DNA of 64,000 nt, taken from the NCBI GenBank assembly GCA_002841155.1, contig PHEH01000002.1, positions 62,001-126,000 on the forward strand, in the 5' to 3' direction. Shown here piece by piece: positions 34,419 through 45,558 of this stretch (position 1 is the first letter of the stretch; the number at the start of each line of letters is the position of its first letter). The translations under genes and the position numbers were made by a program. The DNA is from Alphaproteobacteria bacterium HGW-Alphaproteobacteria-18. GTDB lineage: Bacteria; Pseudomonadota; Alphaproteobacteria; Caulobacterales; Hyphomonadaceae. The notes under the pieces were generated by a model. That model was not told where the DNA came from. It was given only the letters and a program-made list of their open reading frames with translations, and made no database searches.

Positions 34419-36923
34419 ATGAGACTTGCGACCTACTTCACCATCCTCTGCCTTGCCCTGACGGGCCCCGCCCTCGCCCAGGCGAAAACCGAGCCACCCG
34501 CCTCCTTTGAAGCGCGCACCGCGGGCCTTGAGGCCCGGCCGGGCTTTCTGGACCTCTATGTCGACCCGGCCAGTGGCAAGGTGTTTGCCGCCCTGCCCGC
34601 CCCGGATGAAGACGGCCTCTCGGTACGCTTCATCTATTCCACCGGCCTCACCGCCGGGCTTGGCTCAAACCCCATCGGGCTGGACCGGGGCAATGCCTCT
34701 TCCGGCGACATCCTCCGCTTCCGCAAGATTGGAGACAAGGTGGTGGCCGAGGCCGAGAACTGGAAATACCGCGCCACCTCCGGCCGGGCGGATGAGGAAC
34801 GCTCCGTACGCCAGAGCTTTGCAAGCTCGTTTCTCTGGTCGGCCGTCATCGAGGCGACCGGCGCTGACGGCCGGTTGCTGATCGACCTTTCCGGCTTTCT
34901 CACGCGCGATGCGGGCGATATCGCCAGCGCGCTGAAACATGGCAAGGATGCGGGCGAGTACCGCCTCGCCGCCGACCGCTCGATGCCAGACCCCGCCAGC
35001 GTGCTCTCCTTCCCCGACAATGCCGAGATCGACGCCTTCCTGACTTTCGAGACCTCCCGGCCCAATGCGCAGACCTATGCGACGGCGGCCGACGCGCGCG
35101 CGGTGACGCTGGTGCTGCACCATTCTTTCGTGCGCCTGCCGGACGCGGCCTATACGCCGCGCCTGTTTGACCAGCGCACCGCCAGCATCGGCATGGGCTT
35201 TCACGACTTCTCCGCGCCGCTCGGCGCCCCGCTCGTCTCCCGTTTCTCGCCCCGCATGCGGCTGGAACGAATAGACACCGCCGCCGTCTCCGGCCCGGTG
35301 AAGGAACCGATCGTCTTCTATGTCGATAATGGCGCGCCGCAGGAAATCCGCGACGCGCTGATCGAAGGGGCGGCCTGGTGGGCGGAAGGCTTTGCAGCGG
35401 CGGGCTTTGAGGACGCTTACCGGGTGGAGGTTCTGCCCGAGGGCGCCCATCCGCTGGACGTGCGCTATAATGTCATCAACTGGGTGCATCGTCAGACGCG
35501 CGGCTGGTCCTATGGCGGCAGCGTGATGGACCCGCGCACGGGGGAGATCCTCAAAGCCAATGTGATCCTCGGATCGCAGCGGGTGCGCCAGGACCGGATG
35601 ATTATCGAAGGCCTCGCCGGGGCGGCAAAGACCGGCACGGGAACGGCGGATGACCCGGTGGAGGTGTCCCTGGCACGCATTCGCCAGCTTTCGGCGCATG
35701 AAGTGGGCCATACCCTTGGTTTTGCGCATAACTTTGCCGCCAGCACGAATGACCGCGCCTCGGTGATGGATTATCCGGCGCCCTGGGTGCGGCCAACCTC
35801 TGGCGGCGGGCTCGACTTTAGAAATGCTTATGCCACCGGCCTTGGCGCCTGGGACGTGTTCACGGTGAAATGGCTCTATGGCCAGTTTCCCGAAGGCGGG
35901 GATAACCTGCCCGCTCTCAACCAGCTCGTGGACGAGGCCTATGGCACAGGCCTGCGTTTTGTGTCGGACGATCATGCTCGCAGCAAGGACACAGCCCACC
36001 CCTTCGGCGCGGTCTGGGATAATGGCGCAGACCCGATCGGGATGCTCGATGAAGTGATGGAAGTCCGCCGGATAGCGCTGGCAAATTTTGGTCCCGGAGC
36101 GCTGGCTGAGGGCCGGCCAATGTCGGACCTCAACGCCGTGATCGTCTCGATCTATCTTTACCACCGCTATCAGGTGGAGGCCGCCGCCAAGAGCATCGGG
36201 GGCCTCGATTTCCGTTATCATGTGAAGGGCGAGGGCGAGACACCGGCCGTTCCGGTGGCGCCTGCCGAGCAGCGCCGGGCGCTGGAAGCCCTTGTAAAGA
36301 CACTGAAACCTGCCGCGCTCGACCTCTCTGACGAGACGCTGAACTATCTCACCCCCGGCGATATTGGCTATGCGGGCGGAAGCTCCATCGAGGAGCTCTT
36401 CCCGAACCGCACCGGGCCGGTGTTCGATCTGGCCGCTTCTGCTGAGATTGCAGCAGGTTTGACGCTCTCGGCGGTGCTCGATCCGGCCCGCGCCAACCGC
36501 CTGATGGCGTATGAACAGCGCGATACCGCCGCCGTGACGCTGAAAGAAGTGATCGGGCGCTTAGAAACGGCTGTTTTTGTTCAGGAAAAGAGCCCGCGCC
36601 TCGCCGCGCTCAGCCAGATTGTGCAGACGCGGTTTGTGGCCGAGCTGATCGCGCTGTCGCGCAATGAGAGCGCGTCATCGGGCGTCAAATCCGTGACAGA
36701 TGGGTACCTTTCCGGTCTCCAGACGCGCCTTGCGAAGTCAAAACCAGGACAATTCGGGACAACTCAGGACACCTCGCGCGCCCTTGCGGACATGATCGGC
36801 AAGCATCTGGCAGGCGACGCGCTGCCCGCCTCGATCCTGCGCCCCGCCCCGGTGACACCGGCTGGCGCCCCCATCGGCGCGATGGGCCAGATCGAAGAAT
36901 GCTGGCACTGCCCGGTGGATTAG
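34419..36923 (+). CDS. secreted zinc-dependent metalloprotease (DUF5117/DUF4953 type)
   Basis: An 834-residue protein with a signal peptide (MRLATYFTILCLALTGPALAQA). The extended zinc motif HEVGHTLGFAH spans residues 427-437 with E428 catalytic, followed by SVMDYPAPWV, which supplies the Met-turn-like segment. The N-terminal domain (FLDLYVDPASGKVFAALP... GSNPIGLDRG) and the C-terminal helical part are those of a large family of bacterial zinc metalloproteases of unknown target. Likely periplasmic or secreted. The ATG at 34419 is chosen since it begins the signal peptide. Confidence 0.85.
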   Translation: MRLATYFTILCLALTGPALAQAKTEPPASFEARTAGLEARPGFLDLYVDPASGKVFAALPAPDEDGLSVRFIYSTGLTAGLGSNPIGLDRGNASSGDILRFRKIGDKVVAEAENWKYRATSGRADEERSVRQSFASSFLWSAVIEATGADGRLLIDLSGFLTRDAGDIASALKHGKDAGEYRLAADRSMPDPASVLSFPDNAEIDAFLTFETSRPNAQTYATAADARAVTLVLHHSFVRLPDAAYTPRLFDQRTASIGMGFHDFSAPLGAPLVSRFSPRMRLERIDTAAVSGPVKEPIVFYVDNGAPQEIRDALIEGAAWWAEGFAAAGFEDAYRVEVLPEGAHPLDVRYNVINWVHRQTRGWSYGGSVMDPRTGEILKANVILGSQRVRQDRMIIEGLAGAAKTGTGTADDPVEVSLARIRQLSAHEVGHTLGFAHNFAASTNDRASVMDYPAPWVRPTSGGGLDFRNAYATGLGAWDVFTVKWLYGQFPEGGDNLPALNQLVDEAYGTGLRFVSDDHARSKDTAHPFGAVWDNGADPIGMLDEVMEVRRIALANFGPGALAEGRPMSDLNAVIVSIYLYHRYQVEAAAKSIGGLDFRYHVKGEGETPAVPVAPAEQRRALEALVKTLKPAALDLSDETLNYLTPGDIGYAGGSSIEELFPNRTGPVFDLAASAEIAAGLTLSAVLDPARANRLMAYEQRDTAAVTLKEVIGRLETAVFVQEKSPRLAALSQIVQTRFVAELIALSRNESASSGVKSVTDGYLSGLQTRLAKSKPGQFGTTQDTSRALADMIGKHLAGDALPASILRPAPVTPAGAPIGAMGQIEECWHCPVD

Positions 36924-36930
36924 GCGCGGC

Positions 36931-37989
36931 TTATCCCGTGGATAAGGATGATCCGGTGGGCAGGATGCCCAGAGCCCGGACCGACTGCCAGACATCGTCC
37001 ACCGAGAGCTCTTTCAGCGTCGGGGCGGAGTTGACGATGACGGTTTTGGGGCCGCGGGGGGCCGAATGGTCGGGATTGCTTTCGGTGAGGGCGAAGAGGG
37101 CGATGCCCGGCGCGCCGGCGAGGGTCGCCATATGCATCGGGCCGGTATCGTTGCCGACAACGAAGACCGCCGTTTCTGCCAGCGTCACGATCTGGAAGAG
37201 GTCTGTGCGGGTCACCAGGCTTTTGACGCGCGGCTCGCGTTTCATCAGTTCCTGAGCGATGGCGCTCTCGGCCTTGCCGCCGATGACGACCGGCGTGATG
37301 CCGAGGTCGGCGATACGTTTGGCCAGCTCAGCATAGTTCTCGATTGGCCAGCGCTTGGCTTCCCGGTGTTCCGAAGCGCCGGGGATCAGCAGCATGTAGG
37401 GCTTCTGGATGCCGAAATAGGCCGGGCTGAGGCGCGGCGGATCGCCGAGCTTTGGGCGCACCCAACCGAGATCGGGAAACGGACCGCTCTTGCCGAGCCA
37501 GCGGCCCTGGGGCGCAACGCCGGCGACTTCCAGCTGCTCGGCCAGCCGGTCGATCGAGTGCATGCTCGCGCGGGCGGGGTTGTCGTGGAAGAAGGCAGCC
37601 TTCTCATGATGGCCCGACCAGAGCGGCGCCTTGCCGCCGCGCGAAAGCACCGAACAGTAATTCTTGGTGCGCCCGCTGGTCTGGAAATCATAGACGATGT
37701 CGTATTTTGCCCGGCGCAGGCGGCTGAGCAGCGCGTTGGTGCCTTTCAGGCCTTCAGGGCGGCCATCAGTCTCCACCACATCGAAATACGGGCAGGTTTT
37801 GGCAAACTCTTCGAAGGGCGGCGTGGTCAGCAGGGTGATGCGGGCAGAGGGGTGGAACTCACGCACTGCGCGCATGGCGCCCAGCGCCAGGACAAAGTCC
37901 CCCAGCGCGCTGAGCTTGATAACCAGCACCTCTTTCGCCTTTACGCCTGGGTTTACCGGGCTGGCGGCGTTTCCGCGCGCACTCGACAA
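36931..37989 (-). CDS. glycosyltransferase family 9 (heptosyltransferase-like)
   Basis: A 352-residue GT9-type protein: VLVIKLSALGDFVLALGAMRAV at the N-terminus, and the sugar-nucleotide region SLVTRTDLFQIVTLAETAVFVVGNDTGPMHMATLAGAPGIALF. Such enzymes add heptose or related sugars to lipopolysaccharide core. The start is uncertain: a TTG at 37989 has AAGGGGA upstream and starts 4 bases after the preceding glycosyltransferase stop; a GTG about 16 codons in would also keep the domain. It lies in a two-gene unit with the GT4 enzyme. Confidence 0.85.
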   Translation of the reverse strand: MSSARGNAASPVNPGVKAKEVLVIKLSALGDFVLALGAMRAVREFHPSARITLLTTPPFEEFAKTCPYFDVVETDGRPEGLKGTNALLSRLRRAKYDIVYDFQTSGRTKNYCSVLSRGGKAPLWSGHHEKAAFFHDNPARASMHSIDRLAEQLEVAGVAPQGRWLGKSGPFPDLGWVRPKLGDPPRLSPAYFGIQKPYMLLIPGASEHREAKRWPIENYAELAKRIADLGITPVVIGGKAESAIAQELMKREPRVKSLVTRTDLFQIVTLAETAVFVVGNDTGPMHMATLAGAPGIALFALTESNPDHSAPRGPKTVIVNSAPTLKELSVDDVWQSVRALGILPTGSSLSTG

Positions 37990-37993
37990 GTGA

Positions 37994-39145
37994 TCAATTC
38001 CCCTTCTCCAACAGGCGCTTATAGACGGTGAGTGTCGCCGTCTGAAGCCCCCTCTTGGAGAAATGGCGGATGACATGCGCCCGGCCGGCCGCGCCCATCG
38101 ATGCGCGCACCGTGGGACCAAGCCCGATCATGGCCCGCAGCGCCCCGGAAAGTGCGCCTGCATCCCCCGGCGTCACCCGCGCGCCAGTCTCGTATTCGAG
38201 GACCGTTTCGCGCCCGCCGCCATGGTCTGACACGATGACGGGACGCTCCATCGCGGCCGCCTCAGCGGCCACCCGGCCGAAGGCTTCAGGCCGTATGGAC
38301 GGGGCGAGCACGATGTCGGCGGCAAGATAAGCCGCTGCCATATCGGAAATGTGGGGAACGATACGCACGGCGTTTTCAAGCCTCAGCGCGATGATCTTGT
38401 CCTGAAGTTCCTCGACATAGCGGTCGCGCCCCTGCGGATCACCGGCGAGGACAAGCACCATGCCGGCGCGCTCATCGGCGGCGAGGGAGGCGAAGGCGTC
38501 AAGGGCGAGGCCCTGCCCTTTCCATTGCGTGAGGCGGCCGGGGAGTAGCAGCGTCAGGCGCTGGTCGCCGTGCAGGCTCCAGCTTTCGCGGATAGCATCG
38601 ATCCGGGATTTCGAGACCGCTTTTGGATCAAACACGTCCAGATCCACCCCGCGCGGGATGGTGATGATCTTTTCGGGCGGCGTCTCATGCACCCTGGCGA
38701 TATGCGCAGCGATCCAATTTGAATTGGCGATGACGAGATCGCCCTTTGCCATCACTGAATTGTAAGCGCGCTTGAGACCGGATGTGCCCGAATAGGCGCC
38801 GTGATAGGTGGTGACGAAAGGAATGCCTTCAGCTTTTGCTGCGCCGTAGGCGCTCCAGGCCGGGGCGCGCGAGCGGGCATGGATGAGGTCGACCTTCTCC
38901 TCACGGATGATCTGGCGCAGCTTGCCTTCATTGATACGGATCGTGACCGGGTTGCGGCTTTTTGCGTCCATACGGAAGAGTTCGCCACCCAGGCGCTCAA
39001 ACTCGGCCTCCAGCCTTCCACCTCTGCTGGCAAGCAGGGCACGCCCGCCCGCGCCCACAATCGCTTCGGTGACCTCAAGCACGGTCCGCTCTACGCCGCC
39101 CGCGGAAAGCTCCGGCGCGACTTGCAGGATTACCCTGTTCTTCAT
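37994..39145 (-). CDS. glycosyltransferase family 4
   Basis: A 383-residue GT-B enzyme: N-terminal VAPELSAGGVERTVLEV, HARSRAPAWSAYGAAK, the nucleotide-sugar region LLPGRLTQWKGQGLALDAF, and the EX7E-like segment RPEAFGRVAAEAAAMERPVIVSDHGG. The acceptor is probably a lipopolysaccharide or capsular intermediate because it precedes a GT9 enzyme in the same unit. The frame is open upstream to 39226, but the ATG at 39145 starts the conserved domain. Confidence 0.88.
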   Translation of the reverse strand: MKNRVILQVAPELSAGGVERTVLEVTEAIVGAGGRALLASRGGRLEAEFERLGGELFRMDAKSRNPVTIRINEGKLRQIIREEKVDLIHARSRAPAWSAYGAAKAEGIPFVTTYHGAYSGTSGLKRAYNSVMAKGDLVIANSNWIAAHIARVHETPPEKIITIPRGVDLDVFDPKAVSKSRIDAIRESWSLHGDQRLTLLLPGRLTQWKGQGLALDAFASLAADERAGMVLVLAGDPQGRDRYVEELQDKIIALRLENAVRIVPHISDMAAAYLAADIVLAPSIRPEAFGRVAAEAAAMERPVIVSDHGGGRETVLEYETGARVTPGDAGALSGALRAMIGLGPTVRASMGAAGRAHVIRHFSKRGLQTATLTVYKRLLEKGN

Positions 39146-39219
39146 ATCCGGAAGTTCGCCCAAAACGCGGCCTCGACTACTCGCTTGACAGGCGAGAGAG
39201 ATGGCGGAAGGCAGCATCC

Positions 39220-39990
39220 ATGACAACGGAATATTTCACATCCCCCGAGGGCCGCCGGCTCGCTTTCCGGAAAATACCGGCCGTGAATGGCCGCCCGACC
39301 CTGATCTGGTTATCCGGCTACAGATCAGACATGATGGGCGGCAAGGCGCAGGCGGTTCAAACCTGGGCGCAGGAAACCGGCAACGGCGCTGTTTTGTTTG
39401 ACTATTCCGGACATGGCGAATCAGAGGGCCGTTTCGAAGACGGAACAATTTCAGCCTGGCGGGAGGACACCCTTGCGGCCATCGACGCCCTGTCGGACGG
39501 CCCGCTCATTCTTGTGGGATCCAGCATGGGCGGCTGGATGGCGCTGCTGGCCGCCCTTGCCCGGCCGGAGCGTGTGAAAGGCCTTGTGCTGATCGCGCCG
39601 GCGCCCGACTTCACCGAAAAGTTGATGTGGGCAAGCCTTAGCCCCGCCCAGCAGGAAGAAGTCATGACCGAGGGCGTGACGCTGCGCCCGTCAGACTATG
39701 GCACGCCCGACCCGGTCACGAAGGCGCTGATCGAGGATGGCCGTAACTGGCAGATCCTGGACGCGCCGATTGAGTTCGATGGCCCCGTGCGCATCCTTCA
39801 GGGGATGCAAGATCCGGATGTGCCCTGGTCGCATGCTCTGGAGATCAACGAGCGGCTGACTTCTCCAGATGTCGTCCTTACCCTGATCAAGGACGGCGAC
39901 CACCGGCTGTCACGCGATGAGGATGTCGCGCGGTTGATTGCTGCCTGCGGGGATGTGGTGGGCAAAGTCGGGCGCGGCGCAACAGGATAA
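39220..39990 (+). CDS. alpha/beta hydrolase
   Basis: A 256-residue alpha/beta hydrolase with nucleophile S102 in the elbow GSSMGG, an oxyanion strand near WLSGYRSDMMGGKA, FDYSGHGES, and C-terminal acid/His in QGMQDPDVPW and KDGDHRLSR. The sequence is close to ABHD10-type thioesterases/esterases, which remove acyl groups from proteins or glucuronides; the substrate here is unknown. It is divergent from the glycosyltransferases. Confidence 0.85.
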   Translation: MTTEYFTSPEGRRLAFRKIPAVNGRPTLIWLSGYRSDMMGGKAQAVQTWAQETGNGAVLFDYSGHGESEGRFEDGTISAWREDTLAAIDALSDGPLILVGSSMGGWMALLAALARPERVKGLVLIAPAPDFTEKLMWASLSPAQQEEVMTEGVTLRPSDYGTPDPVTKALIEDGRNWQILDAPIEFDGPVRILQGMQDPDVPWSHALEINERLTSPDVVLTLIKDGDHRLSRDEDVARLIAACGDVVGKVGRGATG

Positions 39991-40012
39991 CCCGTCGCGC
40001 CGCAGCGCAGGG

Positions 40013-40240
40013 TCACCCTTGCGCGTTCGCCCGCATATGGGCGGCAATGGCATTGGCATGGCCATGGCTGAGGCCGTGGTCTTTCTTCAGCCAGTTGACG
40101 ATGTCGGCATGTTTGGCGCCCTTGCGGGAAGCAACCAGCGTGAACCAGTGGTTCATCGGCTTGCCATACGTCTTCTCGATCACGGGGAAATAGGAGGCAG
40201 GCCCTTTGATCGGTTCGCTTCCGTGGATTTCGTCGGCCAT
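40013..40240 (-). CDS. DUF4287 domain protein
   Basis: A 75-residue protein consisting of one DUF4287 domain: SYFPVIEKTYGKPMNHWFTL, then KHADIVNWLKKDHGLSHGHANAIAAH. The function of the family is not known; the small helical fold is often found alone or fused to DUF5655. A strong terminator lies between dapD and this gene, so it has its own transcript. Confidence 0.85.
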   Translation of the reverse strand: MADEIHGSEPIKGPASYFPVIEKTYGKPMNHWFTLVASRKGAKHADIVNWLKKDHGLSHGHANAIAAHMRANAQG

Positions 40241-40261
40241 TGAAAGCCTCCATCTCTATAT

Positions 40262-40286
40262 AAAAAACATGCGCCGGCGGCGCATG
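40262..40286 (-). terminator. intrinsic terminator after dapD
   Basis: On the minus strand CATGCGCC-GCC-GGCGCATG is followed by six T residues. It is a textbook terminator at the end of the long rpmH-to-dapD gene run. Confidence 0.85.
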
Positions 40287-40319
40287 CCGCGTGCTGTATC
40301 ACGTTGCCGGGGTCTGCGC

Positions 40320-41147
40320 TCAGTCGCGGAGCAGTTCGTTCACGCCGGTTTTCGAGCGGGTCTGCGCGTCCACCGTTTTCACGATCACGGCGCAGGCGAG
40401 CGACGGGCCGCCTTTGGGGTCGGGCAGCGTGCCGGGCACGACCACGGAGTAAGGCGGGACCTTGCCATAGATGATCTCGCCGGTGCTGCGATAGACGATC
40501 TTGGTGGACTGGGTGATGAACACGCCCATGGCGAGGACCGAGCCTTCGCCGACGACGACGCCCTCGACGACTTCAGAGCGCGCGCCGATGAAACAGTTGT
40601 CTTCGATGATGGTCGGGTTGGCCTGAAGCGGCTCAAGCACGCCGCCAATGCCGGTGCCAGCGGAGATGTGGCAGTTCGCGCCAACCTGCGCGCAGGAGCC
40701 GACCGAGGCCCAGGTGTCGATCATGGTGCCTTCGCCGACATAGGCGCCGATATTCACGTAAGACGGCATCAGCACGGCATTCCTGGCGATGAACGCGCCG
40801 CGGCGCACAGCCGAGGGCGGCACGGCGCGGAAGCCGGCTTCCTGATATTCCGCCGCGCCCCAGCCTTCGAACTTGGAGGGCACCTTGTCCCACCACACCC
40901 CGCCGCCTGGCGAGCCGGCGACGACGCCATTGGCGTTGAGTCGGAAGGAGAGCAGCACGGCCTTCTTCAGCCATTGATGCGTGATCCAGCTGCCGTCTGC
41001 CTCTTTGGTGGCAACACGCGCTTCGCCGCTGTCGAGCAGGCTGATGGCGGCATCGACCGCGTCGCGCACTTCGCCGGTTGTCGAGGTGGAAAGGAGGTCA
41101 CGGCCCTCCCAGGCAGCATCGATTACACGGGCAAGGGCGTCGGTCAT
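40320..41147 (-). CDS. dapD: 2,3,4,5-tetrahydropyridine-2,6-dicarboxylate N-succinyltransferase
   Basis: A 275-residue left-handed beta-helix acyltransferase of the succinylase branch of diaminopimelate synthesis. The hexapeptide repeats run from [21 protein letters not shown] to [29 protein letters not shown]; the N-terminal helical domain and the C-terminal [14 protein letters not shown] are as in the family. It lies 16 bases after the HAD nucleotidase gene on the same strand. Confidence 0.95.
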   Translation of the reverse strand: MTDALARVIDAAWEGRDLLSTSTTGEVRDAVDAAISLLDSGEARVATKEADGSWITHQWLKKAVLLSFRLNANGVVAGSPGGGVWWDKVPSKFEGWGAAEYQEAGFRAVPPSAVRRGAFIARNAVLMPSYVNIGAYVGEGTMIDTWASVGSCAQVGANCHISAGTGIGGVLEPLQANPTIIEDNCFIGARSEVVEGVVVGEGSVLAMGVFITQSTKIVYRSTGEIIYGKVPPYSVVVPGTLPDPKGGPSLACAVIVKTVDAQTRSKTGVNELLRD

Positions 41148-41163
41148 GGCATCTCTCTCAGTC

Positions 41164-41900
41164 TTATTTTTTTACGGTCAGGCTCGACACCGCCGTGTTC
41201 AGGAAACCGGCAAGGTCGCCGGTGACATAATCGATGTGCTCAGAGCCGTCATCCCCGAAAGCGTCCCCTGCCCCGGCAGGACGCGCTTCGATGGGCTCAT
41301 GGCTCCAGTCCTTGGCCGAATGGACGAGCACGGTGGTGAAGCCAAGGGATTTGGCGGGCTTCAGGTTGCGGGCAAGATCCTCGAAGAAGATCGCGCCTTC
41401 AGGCTCTACCTTGTGAAGCTGGCAGAAGGCTTCATAGGCATCGAGATGGGGCTTTGGCCGGTAGGCGGCTTCCACGATGCCGAAACTGTCATGGAAGAGG
41501 TGCGCCAGGCCCATCTTCTCGGTCACGCGCTCGGCATGGCGGCGCGAGCCATTGGTGTAGATGAATTTGCGGCCGGGAAGCGCAGCGAGCGCCGTGCGCA
41601 GGTCTGGCAGGTCCGGCAGCGGCGACAGGTCGATCTCGTGAACATAATGAAGGAATTCTGCCGGATCGAGATTGTGGACCTGCATCAGACCTGACAGCGT
41701 TGTGCCATACTTGGCGTAATAGGCTTTCTGGACCTTGCGGGCCTCGCCGCGCTCCATACTGAGGAAGCGCGAGACAAAATCGGTCATGCGCACATCAATC
41801 TCGGCGAAGAGATCGCATTCGGCAGGGTAAAGGGTGTTATCGAGGTCGAAGACCCAGTCCTGAACATGACCGAAGGCTTTGTCGTCAGGGCCTGGCAAGC

Positions 41901-41904
<4 letters not shown>
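41164..41904 (-). CDS. HAD-superfamily pyrimidine 5'-nucleotidase-like protein
   Basis: A 246-residue HAD phosphatase of the Sdt1/PynA-like group: motif [12 protein letters not shown], motif [17 protein letters not shown], the lysine region [11 protein letters not shown] and motif [25 protein letters not shown]. Members dephosphorylate UMP/CMP or pyridoxal phosphate. It is commonly found beside dapD in alphaproteobacteria. The start overlaps the preceding stop by ATGA. Confidence 0.87.
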
Positions 41905-44069
<2,165 letters not shown>

Positions 44070-44090
44070 GCCACTCCCTCCGCAAAATGC

Positions 44091-44291
44091 TCAGCTTCTG
44101 CCGCTCGCCTGGCGTACCGTTACAGGAACAGGAACCAGTTCCCCCTCACCGGCATCCTGCCGGAGGCGCGAGAGCTCTGCCAGCTCGCTCTGGATACGGC
44201 GCAGTTCAAGCTCCCGCCCGGCTTTTTGGGTCTGGCGATAGAACAGCACGCCCCCGAATACAGCTATCAGCACAAACGGAATTACCAGCAC
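44091..44291 (-). CDS. small membrane protein (paralog of the preceding entry)
   Basis: A 66-residue protein from a GTG start with AGGGGGG upstream. Hydrophobic helix at residues 2-18 (LVIPFVLIAVFGGVLFY), then QKAGRELELRRIQSELAELSR. Shared positions with the 43866 protein include the PF near residue 5, the F-F/Y end of the helix, KA-x-RE-x-E-x-RRIQ and LAE. Both are probably inner-membrane proteins with a cytosolic helix, a layout common among small proteins that bind larger membrane complexes. Confidence 0.62.
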   Translation of the reverse strand: MLVIPFVLIAVFGGVLFYRQTQKAGRELELRRIQSELAELSRLRQDAGEGELVPVPVTVRQASGRS

Positions 44292-44323
44292 TGCAGAGCC
44301 CCCCTAAACGCAACCTCCCCCCC

Positions 44324-44352
44324 CTTTAAAGCAGCGCAGATTCATCCGTCAA
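44324..44352 (-). promoter_or_regulatory. weak candidate promoter for the small membrane proteins
   Basis: On the minus strand TTGACG, 17 bases, TTAAAG. The -35 is good and the -10 poor. It lies between the GNAT gene and the GTG of the first small protein. Confidence 0.3.
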
Positions 44353-44394
44353 GACGGGTTGAATATTACCAGCCGTTAAGGTGAAAAATGCCTG

Positions 44395-44856
44395 TCACAT
44401 TTGCAAATGCATGAAGACACTGTTCGGATCTTCGGCATATTCCCCGAAGGGGCCACAATATCCAAAGCCATAGGTTTCGTAGAGCCTACGGGCTGGGATA
44501 AAGGCATCCATCGAGCCCGTTTCCAGCCAGAGATCCGTATAGCCGCGCGTTTTTGCGACGCTGAGTATGTGTTCCAGCATCAACCGGCCAAGGCCCCTAC
44601 CCCTCAGATGCGCGCGGGTGTGCATGGACTTGATCTCTCCCTGCTGGGGCTCGATCTCCTTGAGCGCGCCGCAGCCGATGAGCGCGCCGTCTTCCCACAT
44701 CGACCAGACGCTGACCGAGGGCTGGCGCAGGCCATCTATGGGCAGGAAGTGGCAGCTCTCCGGTGGTGAGGACGCAAGCATCGTCTGTGCATGGGTGACA
44801 ATCAGGTCAGCCATTTCCAGGCTGGTGAGATCGTCAGGCCGAATGTCGATGGTCAT
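44395..44856 (-). CDS. GNAT-family N-acetyltransferase
   Basis: A 153-residue acetyltransferase. Motif A is IKSMHTRAHLRGRGLGRLMLEHIL with the acetyl-CoA loop RGRGLG, and the end LYETYGFGYCGPFGEYAEDPNSVFM matches the PA4866/YsnE-like group that acetylates small molecules or amino acids. Preceded by GALIGCGALKEIEPQQGE, the central strand. It follows engB with about 36 bases between. Confidence 0.87.
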   Translation of the reverse strand: MTIDIRPDDLTSLEMADLIVTHAQTMLASSPPESCHFLPIDGLRQPSVSVWSMWEDGALIGCGALKEIEPQQGEIKSMHTRAHLRGRGLGRLMLEHILSVAKTRGYTDLWLETGSMDAFIPARRLYETYGFGYCGPFGEYAEDPNSVFMHLQM

Positions 44857-44892
44857 GCAAAGCGCCTCGCCGGTAGTTATCCGGCAGAATCG

Positions 44893-45555
44893 CTAGCCGA
44901 GCGCGGCGAGGCCTGCAATCTCTGCCCGGAGCTCTGGAATGCCAAAGCCCTTTTCTGCTGATGTCATGCGCACGACGGGGTGTGCCGCGCCGCGTTTTTT
45001 CAGCTTTTCAGCGATCTTGACCACGATCTTCTCGACCTCGCCCTTGGGCAATTTGTCGACCTTGGTGAGCACGACCTGATAAGTGACCGCAGCCCCATCC
45101 ATCAGGTTCATGACCTCTTCATCGGTATCCATCAGGTCGCCGCGGCGCGCATCGACCAGCAGGAAAACGCGCCGCAGGCTGGGCCGGCCGCGCAGATAAG
45201 ATTTGATCAGCTTGGTCCAGGCCGCCGTCTGGGTCTTGGAGACCTTGGCATAGCCAAAGCCGGGAAGGTCAACGAGGTAGAGCTTTGCCTCATCGCCAAT
45301 GTCGAAATAGTTCAGCTCCCGCGTGCGGCCCGGCTCTGCGGAGGAGCGGGCAAGCTTGGCGCGGCCGGTGAGGGCGTTGATCAGGCTGGACTTGCCGACA
45401 TTCGAACGCCCCGCAAAGCAGACTTCCGACCGGTCAGCCGGTGGCAGTCCCGAAAGGCTGACCACGCCCATCACGAATTCCGCCTTGCCGGCAAACAGCA
45501 GGCGGCCAGCCTCCAGGGCTTCTTCGGAAAATTCCGGGGCGGCTGCTGTGTCCAA
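44893..45555 (-). CDS. engB: ribosome-biogenesis GTPase YihA/YsxC (EngB)
   Basis: A 220-residue TRAFAC GTPase needed for 50S assembly. G1 is GRSNVGKSSLINAL, G2 region PGRTRELNYF, G3 DLPGFGYA, G4 TKVDKL. A short N-terminal extension precedes the domain. It starts 3 bases after the yidC stop on the same strand, so it is co-transcribed with the rpmH-rnpA-yidC group. Confidence 0.95.
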   Translation of the reverse strand: MDTAAAPEFSEEALEAGRLLFAGKAEFVMGVVSLSGLPPADRSEVCFAGRSNVGKSSLINALTGRAKLARSSAEPGRTRELNYFDIGDEAKLYLVDLPGFGYAKVSKTQTAAWTKLIKSYLRGRPSLRRVFLLVDARRGDLMDTDEEVMNLMDGAAVTYQVVLTKVDKLPKGEVEKIVVKIAEKLKKRGAAHPVVRMTSAEKGFGIPELRAEIAGLAALG

Positions 45556-45558
45556 GAT

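Noticed and set aside
34665-36221. 518-codon minus-strand open frame opposite the metalloprotease
   Set aside because: It lies wholly within the supported metalloprotease gene and shows no domain.
36930-36946. CTTATCC-CGT-GGATAAG palindrome with a DnaA-box-like TTATCCACG on the minus strand
   Set aside because: It is a single site with a mismatch, lying at the coding end of the GT9 gene, so it is not evidence for an origin. It may just be a stem between convergent genes.
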